DNA of 64,000 nt from Methanofastidiosum sp964630765 (GCA_964630765.1 CAZVXE010000001.1:1-64000), one strand, 5' to 3'; shown: positions 25,244-39,894, counted from the stretch's first letter. The notes: generated from the letters alone by a model not told the origin. Numbers and translations: made by a program.

Positions 25244-25306
25244 CATATTAAACTAATTGGCCCTATCTTGTAATATGGAGTAAATGTTAAAGATCCTTAT
25301 AAAAAA
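25244..25306. repeat. Convergent-junction repeat, copy C
   Basis: AATTGGCCCTATCTTGTAAT, a GGAGTAAATGTTAAA block and GATCCTTAT keep the block order of copies A and B with more changes. It lies between the tRNA-Arg gene and the end of the facing dehydrogenase gene, again a convergent junction. Confidence 0.65.
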
Positions 25307-25314
25307 TATTAAAA

Positions 25315-26274
25315 TCAAATATCTACTTCTATCCCGATACCGTTCTTCTTAGATTCATTATAAGCTAGTTCAGCAGTAATAATGTCTTCTAAAGAAAATC
25401 CAACAGATTTGAAAAGGGTAATATCGGAATTATCTCTTGAAATTCTCTTTAAAATTACATCAGAAATCTCAATAATATCTTCTTTATTAATCAATCCATT
25501 TTTGAGAGGGATCACAATGTCCCCGGGCTCGGAAGTGGCACCTTCAAGAGTGTCAACAAAAACTTTTGCTCTTAATAAAAGTCCTTCTGGTATCTCTTGC
25601 ATTGTTTTTTTGTAAGATCCAATCGCATTGATGTGAGTTCCTTCCTTAACAAAGCGAGAATTAAAAATAGGAGTGTTGGAAGTAGTTGCTGTGATCAGTA
25701 TATCTGAGTTAGATACAACTTCATTTCCATCTTTGCATAGAATTATATTTGGATTATTTTCCGCAGTTAATCTTTCTGCAAATGAATTAAGTGAATAATC
25801 TAGTTTATCAAAAGCATATATTTTCTCTATCCCAAAATGAGATAGGTGCGCTTCAGATGCCATTGTTCCCACTTTACCCGTTCCAATAATGCCTAAGGTC
25901 TTTGGGTCTTTTTTTGCCAGATACTTTGATGCCAACAAGGAAGTTACTGCAGTTCTGATATACGTTAGATAAGTTCCATTCATGATGCAGAGGGGGGTAC
26001 CATCTTTTAGGGATGCTAAAAGATATATCCCTCTAGTATAAGGAAGCCTGTTTGAAGGATTATTCTCGCATAATGACACTACTTTTACTCCAGACTTATC
26101 TAGAAAAGAGGATGGCATGAACAATACAGTTGTTTTATTTTCCTCAGAATCTATTGCCGTTCTAAGTGGAAATTTTCCTTTCCTTTTGTATGCAACAAAA
26201 CCTGATTCAAGTGCCTTGAGCACATTTTTATAATTAAGAACTAATCTAAGATCATTTTCAGAAAGTATTAACAT
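25315..26274 (-). CDS. Ornithine cyclodeaminase / alanine dehydrogenase / mu-crystallin family protein
   Basis: The 319-residue protein belongs to the NAD(P)-dependent OCD/mu-crystallin family. It has an N-terminal substrate domain (FPLRTAI, PSSFLDKSGVKVVSLCENNP) and a Rossmann motif GIIGTGKVGTMASEAHL, followed by INAIGSYKKTMQEIP. Archaeal members include a genuine L-alanine dehydrogenase and other imino-acid reductases; sequence alone does not decide the substrate. ATG 26274 (MLILSENDL) is preferred over an upstream Met whose extension (DRYLYYCFQIIN) looks unlike the family. It is divergent from the XPD-like gene with a short shared promoter gap. Confidence 0.8.
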   Translation of the reverse strand: MLILSENDLRLVLNYKNVLKALESGFVAYKRKGKFPLRTAIDSEENKTTVLFMPSSFLDKSGVKVVSLCENNPSNRLPYTRGIYLLASLKDGTPLCIMNGTYLTYIRTAVTSLLASKYLAKKDPKTLGIIGTGKVGTMASEAHLSHFGIEKIYAFDKLDYSLNSFAERLTAENNPNIILCKDGNEVVSNSDILITATTSNTPIFNSRFVKEGTHINAIGSYKKTMQEIPEGLLLRAKVFVDTLEGATSEPGDIVIPLKNGLINKEDIIEISDVILKRISRDNSDITLFKSVGFSLEDIITAELAYNESKKNGIGIEVDI

Positions 26275-26345
26275 GTTTATTATTTGGAAACAATAATATA
26301 AATACCTATCCAAACATTTTTTAACAAAGTAAGTAAATTCTTTTT

Positions 26346-28307
26346 ATGGAAAACTCCTTCTTCCCTTATGACAATTTCAGGACAAATCAAGAGGAGTTCA
26401 TCCAATTTGTTCAGACTAGTCTCATTCAAAAAAAGAATCCTATAGTGGAAGCTGCTACAGGATTTGGGAAGACTATCTCTGTTTTATCTGCAGTATTGCC
26501 TATAGCAGAAAAATATGGTAAAAAAATTGTCTATTGTTGTAGAACTCATAAGCAGATGGACAGAGTCATGGAAGAGTTAATGGAAGTTGGGAAGAAAGTA
26601 GAAGTATCTGGCATTTCAATAAAGGGCAGAAATTCTATGTGCCTTCACCCAACTATTGTCAACAATGAAATGGACACATCGATGGCACTTCACGTTTGCA
26701 GATTGCTAAGAAAAGAAAATAAATGTGAATATTATGAAAATATGAAAGAAAAGGAGGATAGGGCTTACGAGATTGAGGTAAGCCTTTCACAAAAACCTTC
26801 GCTATCACAAGATGTAGTGACACTTTGTATTGAAGAAAATATGTGCCCATATGAAGTAGTCAAAGGTATATTACAAAACGTTGAAGTGATTTCCTGTAGT
26901 TATATGTATATTTTTCATCCCGAAATCAGAGATAATTTCCTTGAGGGTATAGGGGCAACGCTTGATGACATCATTTTAATTCTTGATGAAGCCCACAACC
27001 TTTCGGATCTTGCAATAAATCTTGGTTCAGATCAACTTTCAATTTATTCGATTACCGCTGCGATAAATGAATCAATAGAATTTGAAGAACCTGCTGTGTC
27101 AGAATTTATAAATAAATTTTATGATGTATTCCTAGAGTTAGAAAATGATTTTAAGATGGAATCAGAGGATGAGGCAATAATATCCTATCAAGATCTTTTC
27201 ACAAGGCTTGAAGGATTGAAGGGCCCTTTTGTTTCAAAGAGTTTTGAAAAGACCATATTCGATCTGATAGTATATATGAAGGCTATTGGAGAAAAAGTAC
27301 AAAAGACTCGCCTTAAGAAAAATAAGATGCCAAGATCCCACATTTTTAGAATAGCATCGTTTCTTGAAAACTGGTTTAATGTTAGAGGAAATGAAGGATA
27401 TTGCTATATCTTTGAAAAAACTAAAACAAAAAAAGATGAAGATACCTTAAAACTTGGGATATTGTCTCTTGATCCCAGACCTATAACTACGCAAGTTTTA
27501 GATTTTGTAGATGGTGCTGTTCATATGTCAGGAACATTAGAACCTCTGGATGCTTACTCAGATATTATCGGCATAAAGAATCCAGCTTTCAAGGTATTTC
27601 CTTCTCCCTTTTCACCTTCAAACATAAAGGGTATGGTCACTAAAGGAGTAACCACAAAAGGAACTCACAGAAATGAAGAAATGTATAAGAAAATAACGCT
27701 CAAAGCTATAGATGTTATCCATTCTGTGCCTGCAAACGTTGGAATATTCTGCTCTTCATATGAAGTTGTTGATGGCCTACTTGACTCAGGAATAGCTTTG
27801 ATGTCTGATAAGCCAGTGTTTATGGAAAGGCGAAACATGGATTCCAGAGAAAATGATAGTTTAGTCTCTGACTTTAAGCATCATTCCGGAAAGCAGGGCG
27901 CAGTCCTATTAGGGGTAATGGGCGGTAGAAACGCCGAGGGCGGAGACTACCCAGGAAATGAGATGAATACAGTAATAATTGTTGGTGTGCCTTATGCCAG
28001 ACCCACACCAAGGATAGAGGCACAGATAGAGTACTACCAAAAGGTCTTTTACGGGAAAGGAAAGTATTATGGATATTATCTGCCAGCTCACAGGAAATTA
28101 AGTCAAGCGGCGGGCAGAGCTCACAGACTTCTGTCAGATAAGGCCTTGATTGTCTTCCTCGATGAAAGAGTCGCTAATAAATTTGTCTCAAAAGATATAC
28201 CTAAATGGATAAGAGATAGCCTAGAATACATCCCTGATTCAGAAGAAATCTTAAAGGAAAAGGTAAAAGAGTTCTTTCAAAATCACATAGATAGATTTAA
28301 AAGTTAG
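26346..28307 (+). CDS. XPD/Rad3-like DNA helicase with Fe-S cysteines
   Basis: The 653-residue SF2 protein has Walker A EAATGFGKT (about 35-43), motif Ia VYCCRTHKQM, a DEAHN box in LILDEAHN (about 212) and C-terminal motifs GAVHMSGTLEPL and QAAGRAHRL. Between Walker A and DEAH there are four cysteines (MCLHP, HVCRL, NKCEYY, MCPYE), the arrangement for an XPD 4Fe-4S cluster. XPD is a 5'-3' helicase in repair and transcription-linked processes. It is followed by a zinc ribbon and the two PolD genes, suggesting a replication and repair cluster. Confidence 0.88.
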   Translation: MENSFFPYDNFRTNQEEFIQFVQTSLIQKKNPIVEAATGFGKTISVLSAVLPIAEKYGKKIVYCCRTHKQMDRVMEELMEVGKKVEVSGISIKGRNSMCLHPTIVNNEMDTSMALHVCRLLRKENKCEYYENMKEKEDRAYEIEVSLSQKPSLSQDVVTLCIEENMCPYEVVKGILQNVEVISCSYMYIFHPEIRDNFLEGIGATLDDIILILDEAHNLSDLAINLGSDQLSIYSITAAINESIEFEEPAVSEFINKFYDVFLELENDFKMESEDEAIISYQDLFTRLEGLKGPFVSKSFEKTIFDLIVYMKAIGEKVQKTRLKKNKMPRSHIFRIASFLENWFNVRGNEGYCYIFEKTKTKKDEDTLKLGILSLDPRPITTQVLDFVDGAVHMSGTLEPLDAYSDIIGIKNPAFKVFPSPFSPSNIKGMVTKGVTTKGTHRNEEMYKKITLKAIDVIHSVPANVGIFCSSYEVVDGLLDSGIALMSDKPVFMERRNMDSRENDSLVSDFKHHSGKQGAVLLGVMGGRNAEGGDYPGNEMNTVIIVGVPYARPTPRIEAQIEYYQKVFYGKGKYYGYYLPAHRKLSQAAGRAHRLLSDKALIVFLDERVANKFVSKDIPKWIRDSLEYIPDSEEILKEKVKEFFQNHIDRFKS

Positions 28308-28332
28308 GTAAAAGCGTATAGGTAGGGATTGA

Positions 28333-28551
28333 ATGAAGGAAATTGATTGCCCTGTATGTCTAGAAGTTATAGAATTTAAAGAAGTAAAGGATGGATTAAA
28401 CATAGAGTGTCCATTTTGTGGTGAAGAGCTCATTCTAATCAATTTTGAAGAAGAATGGGAGCTCATTGAGAAAGAAGAGATATTGGGATGGTACGAAGAG
28501 GAAGAAACCTTTGAGGACAACCTCGAAGAAGACCTTATTTACGACAATTAA
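28333..28551 (+). CDS. Small acidic zinc ribbon, LysW-like
   Basis: The 72-residue protein has CPVC (residue 6), CPFC (residue 28) and a strongly acidic tail. The first half resembles LysW, the carrier for amino-adipate or glutamate in lysine/arginine synthesis. However, it lacks the LysW EDWGE C-terminal Glu that carries the substrate. It also lies between an XPD-like helicase and PolD instead of lysine genes. A transcription or replication accessory role is more likely. Spacing of 22-25 nt on both sides suggests one operon. Confidence 0.65.
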   Translation: MKEIDCPVCLEVIEFKEVKDGLNIECPFCGEELILINFEEEWELIEKEEILGWYEEEETFEDNLEEDLIYDN

Positions 28552-28572
28552 TCCCATTAATCCTGTGGTGAT

Positions 28573-30135
28573 TTGGTGGGAGATTCGACATCATTTAATG
28601 AAGAAATAAATAATCTATTTTTAGAAAACAATCTTATACTTACTGTTAACTCTGTCCAAAGTTTATCTTTAATCGAAAGAAAAAGATATACAGAGTTAAT
28701 TGATTTTTTAAAAGGGAAGGGAAAGTTGTTTGTTAACGATAGCGACCTTGAGGATTTTTTAAATTATGATCAAGAACCTGAAATCCCATTAGCAATTGAA
28801 AAAGAAAAGATAGAAACTACATTAGAAGAGCCTGAGGCGGAGATTAAGAGGTCTATTAATGGCAAAAGAATACCTGCCAAGGAAAATGAAGCTCAGATTA
28901 AATTTACTAAAAACATAAAACAAGAAAATGTTTCACAGGGGTCGATAGAAGACTTTGTCAAACTTTTCAATGACAGATATGCCAAAATGAAAAAGATGTT
29001 TAGAGAAAGACCCTCTACAAGAGATTTCATGCCTATAGGCGAAGCTTTGAGGGCAAAGAAAGGTGAAGAAACAAGCGTAGTTGGCATGGTAACAGAAAAA
29101 AATGAGTCAAAGAAAGGAAATCTTATTTTAACAGTTGAGGATGATACAGGAAGGATTAAAGTATTCTTCTCAGGTTCAAAAGAACTAGATGAAAAAGTCA
29201 AGTTTATCATGCTTGATGAGATTATCTGGATTAAGGGTGCTCTCGGTGATGGGATAATATTCGGAAAGGAATTTGAATTTCCAGATTTACCTCTTTCTAG
29301 GGAAGCATGCAGAAGTGAAGTGGATCTATGCTCAGTTCATATTTCTGATATACATGTTGGCTCAAATGCCTTTCTAGAAAAATCCTTCTTAAAATTTGTA
29401 AAGTGGCTTAATATTAGAATGGGCTCACCTGCACAAAGAGAATTGGCCTCCAGAGTGAAATATTTAGTTATTGCTGGAGATCTAGTCGATGGAGTAGGGA
29501 CATACCCCAATCAGCAAAAAGATTTAGAAATACTTGACGTTTATGACCAGTATGACAGACTATATGAATTGCTGTCTATGGTTCCTGACTGGATACGAAT
29601 AATTATGTCGCCAGGAAATCACGATGCAACTAGGAGTGGAGAACCCCAATTACCAGTAGAAAAACAGTATGCTGAAAAGCTATATGGATTACCAAATGTG
29701 GATATGGTTCCAAATCCTTGCTTTTTTGAAATGCATGGTGTAAAGACTGTTGTCTATCATGGAACAAGCATATATGATTTTGTCGAAGGAATAGCTGGGG
29801 TAGGACATGACAAGCCTGTGCCAGCAATGAAGGAAATGCTCAGAAAGAGACATTTGGCGCCAGTGTATGGTGGCAAAACCTCTATCTCTCCTGAAGAAAG
29901 GGATTACTTGTTGATTGATACTCATCCAGATATCTTTCACACAGGGCATATTCATGTAAACGGTTATGGCAATTATAGAGGAACATCAATGATTAATTCT
30001 GGAGGTTGGCAAGCACAAACTGACTACCAGAAGATGAGAAATATTATGCCCACACCAGGCCGAGTTCCGATATTTGATTTAAAAACTCACAAACTATCAA
30101 TTATGGGATTTTGTAATGACGGTGGGGGATATTAA
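28573..30135 (+). CDS. polB: DNA polymerase D small subunit (DP1)
   Basis: The 520-residue protein has a variable acidic N terminus (to about 130), an OB-fold (about 155-240) and a C-terminal calcineurin-like phosphoesterase. Its metal motifs are all intact: HISDIHVGS, VIAGDLVDG, MSPGNHDATR and HTGHIHVNG. In PolD this subunit is the 3'-5' proofreading exonuclease. It starts at TTG 28573 or GTG 28576, behind a GGTGAT at 28567-28572. The polC gene follows without a gap. PolD is the main replicase of Euryarchaeota and several other archaea, absent from bacteria. Confidence 0.93.
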   Translation: MVGDSTSFNEEINNLFLENNLILTVNSVQSLSLIERKRYTELIDFLKGKGKLFVNDSDLEDFLNYDQEPEIPLAIEKEKIETTLEEPEAEIKRSINGKRIPAKENEAQIKFTKNIKQENVSQGSIEDFVKLFNDRYAKMKKMFRERPSTRDFMPIGEALRAKKGEETSVVGMVTEKNESKKGNLILTVEDDTGRIKVFFSGSKELDEKVKFIMLDEIIWIKGALGDGIIFGKEFEFPDLPLSREACRSEVDLCSVHISDIHVGSNAFLEKSFLKFVKWLNIRMGSPAQRELASRVKYLVIAGDLVDGVGTYPNQQKDLEILDVYDQYDRLYELLSMVPDWIRIIMSPGNHDATRSGEPQLPVEKQYAEKLYGLPNVDMVPNPCFFEMHGVKTVVYHGTSIYDFVEGIAGVGHDKPVPAMKEMLRKRHLAPVYGGKTSISPEERDYLLIDTHPDIFHTGHIHVNGYGNYRGTSMINSGGWQAQTDYQKMRNIMPTPGRVPIFDLKTHKLSIMGFCNDGGGY

Positions 30136-33100
30136 TTGATAGAAGCTTATTTTAACTCTTTAGAAATTGAAGCAAAAAAGGCTTATGAGATTGCCCAAGA
30201 AGCAAGGAAAAAAGGATTGGATCCATCACCGTCTGTTGAAATACATTTGGCTGCGGATATGGCGGGAAGAATAGAGGGAATAGTGGGACCAAAAGGAGTT
30301 GCAACTAAAATAAGAGAGCTTGATATGCAGGGGCACCCCAGAGAAAAAATAGCCATTATGATTGCAGATGAAATTATTGCCGAAAAATACTCAAAGAAGA
30401 ATTCAAAGGAAAAACTAGCTGAGCAGGCTGTAAGGACAGGTCTCGCAATTTTGACTGAAGGTATCGTTTCTGCTCCATTGGAGGGTATTTCTGATGTTAA
30501 GATTAAAACTAATTTTGATGGTACTGATTATCTAGCATTATATTTTGCAGGACCAATTAGATCTGCAGGCGGTACAGCTGCGGCACTGTCAGTTCTTTTA
30601 GGTGATTATGTAAGAAAAAGACTTGGCCTTTCTAAATACAAGGCAACCGAAGAAGAGATACAGAGATTCATTGAAGAAATTGAGCTCTATGAAAGAGGAA
30701 AGACCCATTTACAATACAAGCCCTCGAATAAGGAAGTTATAGTTTCACTCTCAAATATACCAATTGAAATCACTGGAGAAAGTACAGAAGATATTGAAGT
30801 TTCAGGGTATAGAAATCTGCAAAGGATAGAAACAAATAAAGTAAGAGGCGGAGCCCTACTTGCCTTAGCCGAAGGAGTTATCCAAAAATCAAAGAAAATT
30901 GAAAAAGTATTGAAGGTTTTCGAGCTAGAAGGGTGGGAATTCATAAAGGATTTGAAAAAAGAAGAAAAAAAAGAAAGTGACGATAATACAGAAAAAATAA
31001 AAGCAAACTGGAAGTATCTCTCAGATTTGCTTGCGGGAAGACCTGTTATAGCTCATCCAAGTAGTAAGGGCGGATTTAGGCTAAGATATGGCCGCAGTAG
31101 AGACACAGGATTTGCTGCATGGGGTTATCATCCTGCCGCTATGCATATAGTGAATGGATTTATAGCTGTTGGAACTCAGCTTAAAACTGAAAGGCCTGGC
31201 AAAGCAACAGTTGCTATGCCGGTAGATTCGATACTGCCGCCTTTTGTAAAATTCATAGATCAAAGCTGTGATTGGCTTAATTCGTATGAAAATATTAAGC
31301 CTAAAGATGTTGAAGAGATAATATTCTTGGGTGATGCCCTTATTGCATATGGGGACTTTGTAGAGAATAATCACCTGTTGATGCCTTCAGGCTATGTAGA
31401 AGAATGGTGGTCCCTAGACCTAGAAAAAGCTTTGGACGGAAAAGAAGGTGGTGGAGAGCTCAAAGATATATTGGAAGGTATAAGGATTCCAGGGGTAAAA
31501 GAGGCTATCGAATTATCAAAAAAATATGGGATCCCCCTACACCCAAAATATAACTTGTTCTGGAGTTATATATCAACAGAAGATTTTGATTATCTAATTA
31601 ATTATGAAGGTTATACTATTAACGAGGACATAATCCTTTTTGATTTGGGAGAAGGTGCCAGAATAAAAAATATTATAGAAAATTTATGTCTTCCTCATCA
31701 AGTATCAGACGGTAATGTAAAAATAGAATCTCATATATTAGCACTTGTTCTTTCAGGGAAACAAACATATGGGGAAACAGTTTTAGAAAGGGTATCAAAT
31801 TTATTGGGGATTAAAGTCAGAGACGCTATACCTACCACTGTTGGTTGTAGGATGGGAAGACCTGAAAAAGCCAAAGAGAGAAAAATGAGCCCACCTGTTC
31901 ACGTGTTATTTCCGATTGGGATGTCAGGTGGCTCAACTAGGAGTATAATTAAGGCATCACAGAAGAATTTCATAGAAGTCGAAGCTGTAAATAAAAGATG
32001 CCCAAAATGTAATACTAAAACACATCTCACAAAATGCCCAGACTGCGAGAGTATGACAAAAATGTATATGTCTTGCTCTCATCAGACATGTTCTTACGAG
32101 GGTTCAAGTGTCGTTAGTGAAAAGTGCCCAGAATGTGGATCACGCCTTAGGGTATACTCAAAGAAAAAAGTGAATTTAAAAGAAGATCTGAGTCTAGCGC
32201 TCTTAAATTTAGGATGCGAACTCCCAAAGGAAGTCAAAGGGGTTCAGGGTATGAGTTCAGAGTACAAAATCCCCGAACCACTAGAGAAAGGCATATTGAG
32301 GGCTTCAAATGAAATTTATATTTTCAAAGATGGAACGTGTAGATATGACGCAACTGATGCTCCATTGACTCATTTTATTCCAAAAGAAGCTAATGTGAGC
32401 ATTGAAAAACTAAAAGAACTTGGATACATAAAGGACTATCTTGGAAAAGAACTAACAGATGAAAATCAAATCCTTGAATTAAATGTTCAGGATATTATTG
32501 TGCCAAAGGATTCAATTGCATATTTGTTTAAAGTTACTAAATTTATTGATGGAGAGTTAGAAAAGATATATGGATTGAAATCTTATTATAATCTCAAAAA
32601 TGTAGAAGACCTTGTAGGCCAATTAGTAGTTGGATTGGCACCTCATACGTCAGCTGGAACTATTGGGCGCATAGTTGGATTTACAAATACTAAGGTAGTT
32701 TATGCTCATCCTTATTTCCACGCTGCTAAGAGGAGAAACTGTGATGGGGATGAGGATTCAATAATGCTTTTGATGGATGCATTGCTTAATTTCTCCAAAT
32801 ATTATCTCCCACAAACAAGAGGGGGGCAAATGGATGCACCTCTTGTATTAACTACAAGAATTGACCCAAGAGAGGTCGACAAAGAAGTCCATAATATGGA
32901 CATTTGTGATAATTATCCTTTAGAATTTTATGGTGCCACGCTAAAATATCTCCACCCAAAAGAGATAAAGATTGAAAGAGTAGAAAATAGATTAGGAACA
33001 GATCGAGTTTATTCTGGACTTAAATTTACGCATCACACATCTGATATATCTAAAGGCCCAAAGTCCAGTAGTTATACAACTTTAAATTCTATGGAAGAAA

Positions 33101-33483
33101 AATTGATGTCTCAATTTGATATTGCTAAGAAGATAAGGGCAGTTGATGAAAACGATGTTGCAGAGAGGGTTCTAAAAACACATTTTATACCGGATATCAA
33201 AGGAAACATAAGATCATACGGAAAACAAAAAGTGAGATGCACCAAATGTAATACTACATATAGAAGAGTCCCTCTTACTGGCAAGTGTGCAAAATGTAGT
33301 AATAAACTTATATTAACAGTTACAAAAGGTTCAATCTTAAAGTATATGCAATTAAGTATAGACATAACTACAAAATTTAAGATAAAAGAATATACATCTC
33401 AAGAAATTAATTTAGCAGATTCTGAAGTAAAAATGAACTTTAGAGAAAAACATAAACAGCTATCAGTATCAGATTTTTGTTAA
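30136..33483 (+). CDS. polC: DNA polymerase D large subunit (DP2)
   Basis: The 1115-residue protein is the catalytic subunit of PolD, a polymerase with a double-psi beta-barrel core like RNA polymerase. The active-site region RRNCDGDEDSIM (about 866-877) holds the catalytic Asp residues. Zinc-binding modules include CPKCNTKTHLTKCPDC (about 625) and a C-terminal CTKCNTTYRR...KCAKC that anchors the small subunit. The length is normal for a DP2 without an intein. It starts at a TTG directly after the polB stop, so the two are translated together. Confidence 0.95.
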   Translation: MIEAYFNSLEIEAKKAYEIAQEARKKGLDPSPSVEIHLAADMAGRIEGIVGPKGVATKIRELDMQGHPREKIAIMIADEIIAEKYSKKNSKEKLAEQAVRTGLAILTEGIVSAPLEGISDVKIKTNFDGTDYLALYFAGPIRSAGGTAAALSVLLGDYVRKRLGLSKYKATEEEIQRFIEEIELYERGKTHLQYKPSNKEVIVSLSNIPIEITGESTEDIEVSGYRNLQRIETNKVRGGALLALAEGVIQKSKKIEKVLKVFELEGWEFIKDLKKEEKKESDDNTEKIKANWKYLSDLLAGRPVIAHPSSKGGFRLRYGRSRDTGFAAWGYHPAAMHIVNGFIAVGTQLKTERPGKATVAMPVDSILPPFVKFIDQSCDWLNSYENIKPKDVEEIIFLGDALIAYGDFVENNHLLMPSGYVEEWWSLDLEKALDGKEGGGELKDILEGIRIPGVKEAIELSKKYGIPLHPKYNLFWSYISTEDFDYLINYEGYTINEDIILFDLGEGARIKNIIENLCLPHQVSDGNVKIESHILALVLSGKQTYGETVLERVSNLLGIKVRDAIPTTVGCRMGRPEKAKERKMSPPVHVLFPIGMSGGSTRSIIKASQKNFIEVEAVNKRCPKCNTKTHLTKCPDCESMTKMYMSCSHQTCSYEGSSVVSEKCPECGSRLRVYSKKKVNLKEDLSLALLNLGCELPKEVKGVQGMSSEYKIPEPLEKGILRASNEIYIFKDGTCRYDATDAPLTHFIPKEANVSIEKLKELGYIKDYLGKELTDENQILELNVQDIIVPKDSIAYLFKVTKFIDGELEKIYGLKSYYNLKNVEDLVGQLVVGLAPHTSAGTIGRIVGFTNTKVVYAHPYFHAAKRRNCDGDEDSIMLLMDALLNFSKYYLPQTRGGQMDAPLVLTTRIDPREVDKEVHNMDICDNYPLEFYGATLKYLHPKEIKIERVENRLGTDRVYSGLKFTHHTSDISKGPKSSSYTTLNSMEEKLMSQFDIAKKIRAVDENDVAERVLKTHFIPDIKGNIRSYGKQKVRCTKCNTTYRRVPLTGKCAKCSNKLILTVTKGSILKYMQLSIDITTKFKIKEYTSQEINLADSEVKMNFREKHKQLSVSDFC

Positions 33484-33506
33484 ATAATAAAATTAATGAT
33501 AAGGTA

Positions 33507-33881
33507 TCAGATTATTTTAGATATTTCATCGGCAGTTCTTTTCATATCTAAAAATACAAGCCCCAATTTGGCATCTTTTCTGGCAAGGGCAGTTAATACT
33601 GATTCTTCACCTGCGCCCATCATTAGAATATACCCATTTTCACCTTTAACAAATACCTGTTCTAAGGAACCTCTCTTCAGTTCTTGAGAAGTTCTCTCAC
33701 CAAGCGATAGCATTGCGGCAGACATTGCAGCAACTCTATCTTCTTCAACATCCTGTGGAAGAGCACTTGCAATGATGAGTCCATCTGTAGACACAACAGC
33801 AGAAGCTTCAACATCAGGAGTAGTGGCCTCAAGTTCTTTTAATAATTCAGTTAAATTTTGAGTTCTTGACTTCTGAGCCAT
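33507..33881 (-). CDS. Roadblock/LC7-domain protein
   Basis: The 124-residue protein fits the Roadblock/LC7 fold: ELEATTPDVEASAVVSTDGLIIASALP, then AAMSAAMLSLGERTSQELKRG and YILMMGAG. Archaeal members often regulate small GTPases (MglB-like) or scaffold complexes. It is a single minus-strand gene that converges on polC. No MglA-like GTPase lies next to it. A GGGGATTAT ribosome site precedes the start. Confidence 0.82.
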   Translation of the reverse strand: MAQKSRTQNLTELLKELEATTPDVEASAVVSTDGLIIASALPQDVEEDRVAAMSAAMLSLGERTSQELKRGSLEQVFVKGENGYILMMGAGEESVLTALARKDAKLGLVFLDMKRTADEISKII

Positions 33882-33994
33882 ATAATCCCCAATTTATTAA
33901 TCAAAAGGCCATCTATATAAAGTTAATGAATAAACAAATCAAAACTACAAATACAAGTATTATTATATACATTTAAAATTTAGATTAAAAAAGA

Positions 33995-37116
<3,122 letters not shown>

Positions 37117-37192
37117 GGCTTCTTCTAAAACTACCACGTAGTTTTATCAGCCACTTACATCAAAATTATACATTAATGTAAGATACTTAAGG

Positions 37193-37265
37193 TGGACCCA
37201 TCGGGATTTGAACCCGAGGCCTCTGCCTTGCAAAGGCAGCGCTCTTCCAGCTGAGCTATGGGCCC
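37193..37265 (-). tRNA. tRNA-Ala (anticodon TGC)
   Basis: The 73-nt gene lies in the spacer between 16S and 23S. On the minus strand acceptor GGGCCCA pairs with TGGGTCC, the D arm is GCTC...GAGC, and the anticodon stem CTGCC/GGCAG has loop TTTGCAA (TGC). The T-stem CGGG/CCCG is also clear. CCA is not encoded. A tRNA-Ala in this spacer is usual for euryarchaea. Confidence 0.97.
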
Positions 37266-37270
37266 GTCGT

Positions 37271-38844
<1,574 letters not shown>

Positions 38845-38992
38845 TCCATCAAACACAGCCGTATATGCCTGTGTTCTCATGACGGTCCTTTGAATTCGCT
38901 CATCAGATGATTCACGTCTTCATCGGATCTTGAGACATAGTGTCTCTCACTATATACTCAAAGGTAATAAGATATTAAAAATTATTGCAAAA
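38845..38992 (-). promoter_or_regulatory. Presumed rRNA operon promoter and leader
   Basis: This 148-nt gap separates the CBS gene from the 16S processing stem. It has an AT-rich TTTTTAATATCTTATTACC stretch and a GAGTATATAGTGAGAG stretch on the minus strand, either of which could be the TATA region. Several short inverted repeats in the leader probably belong to pre-rRNA folding. An exact start site cannot be read. Confidence 0.4.
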
Positions 38993-39781
38993 TCAGGCTC
39001 TGATTTCACTGTTTAACAAGATCTCATGTTGGCCTATGAATCCGGCGATGTCTTTTGAAGAGTTCGAAACTGGATAAACAAATTGAGTCTTTTTAGCTAT
39101 TTGTTTTATTAACATATCCAGAGGTAAATTTGGGTCAAGCATTTCAGGCTCTCTAGTTAATATCTCTTCAACTTTAAACTCTTTTATCATTGTTTCGGGG
39201 TGGTGTTTTGCATTAATATTTTTTCGGAATTTATAAAGACCAAATAGCAGATCTTTAACAGATATTAGACCCATATAATTATTTTGAGATTTGATTGCAA
39301 AGTATCTCATTCCATCATCTAGGTACTGCTTTCTTGCTTGAATTACTCGGTCTCCCCAAGAGAGTGTGCTATATTTTTTAGTCATCGCATCGCCAATTGT
39401 TCCTTTTGATTCAACAAAGGGGATCATATGCTTTCTTGTAATCATGCCTACCATTTCTTCACCCTCAACTACAGGGAGTATTGATATGTAATCGCTTCTA
39501 AATAATTCCAATGCTTTTTTCACGTTATCATCTGCAGATATGGTATAAGGATTTTTAGTTATAGAAGAGGATATATGGAACGATGAAACATCTAAGTTTA
39601 AGCTTCTTGGGTCTCCAATTTTTTCAATTATATTGCTTGCAGTCAATACTCCCATAAGCTTCCCATCGTTTACTACAGGAAGCCTTAAAATTCCCTTCTT
39701 CTCCATTAATTTTATTGCGTCTGACAGTTTTCGGTCTTTATCTACTTTTATTGGGCGTTTCATTATTTCTCTTACATTCAT
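38993..39781 (-). CDS. Protein with four CBS domains
   Basis: The 262-residue protein is made of two CBS pairs. Each repeat shows the pattern V.EIM..P..V..D..L..A...M...GI..LPV: MNVREIMKRP, ITKNPYTIS, IGDAMTKKY and VEEILTREP. CBS pairs bind adenosine ligands such as AMP, ATP or SAM and act as energy or cofactor sensors. No enzymatic domain is attached. It follows another CBS gene with a 113-nt gap on the same strand. The target of regulation is not known. Confidence 0.85.
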   Translation of the reverse strand: MNVREIMKRPIKVDKDRKLSDAIKLMEKKGILRLPVVNDGKLMGVLTASNIIEKIGDPRSLNLDVSSFHISSSITKNPYTISADDNVKKALELFRSDYISILPVVEGEEMVGMITRKHMIPFVESKGTIGDAMTKKYSTLSWGDRVIQARKQYLDDGMRYFAIKSQNNYMGLISVKDLLFGLYKFRKNINAKHHPETMIKEFKVEEILTREPEMLDPNLPLDMLIKQIAKKTQFVYPVSNSSKDIAGFIGQHEILLNSEIRA

Positions 39782-39894
39782 TCAACCACCACCTTCAATT
39801 CTTAAAATAACAATAAAACATAAAATAACAAAATAAGTTTTTAACAACTATTCTGGCAAAGGAAATCATTTTATCACCTGAACCAAAATATGGG

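Noticed and set aside
30136..33483. Intein in the PolD large subunit
   Set aside because: The length is normal and no intein boundary motif interrupts the active site.
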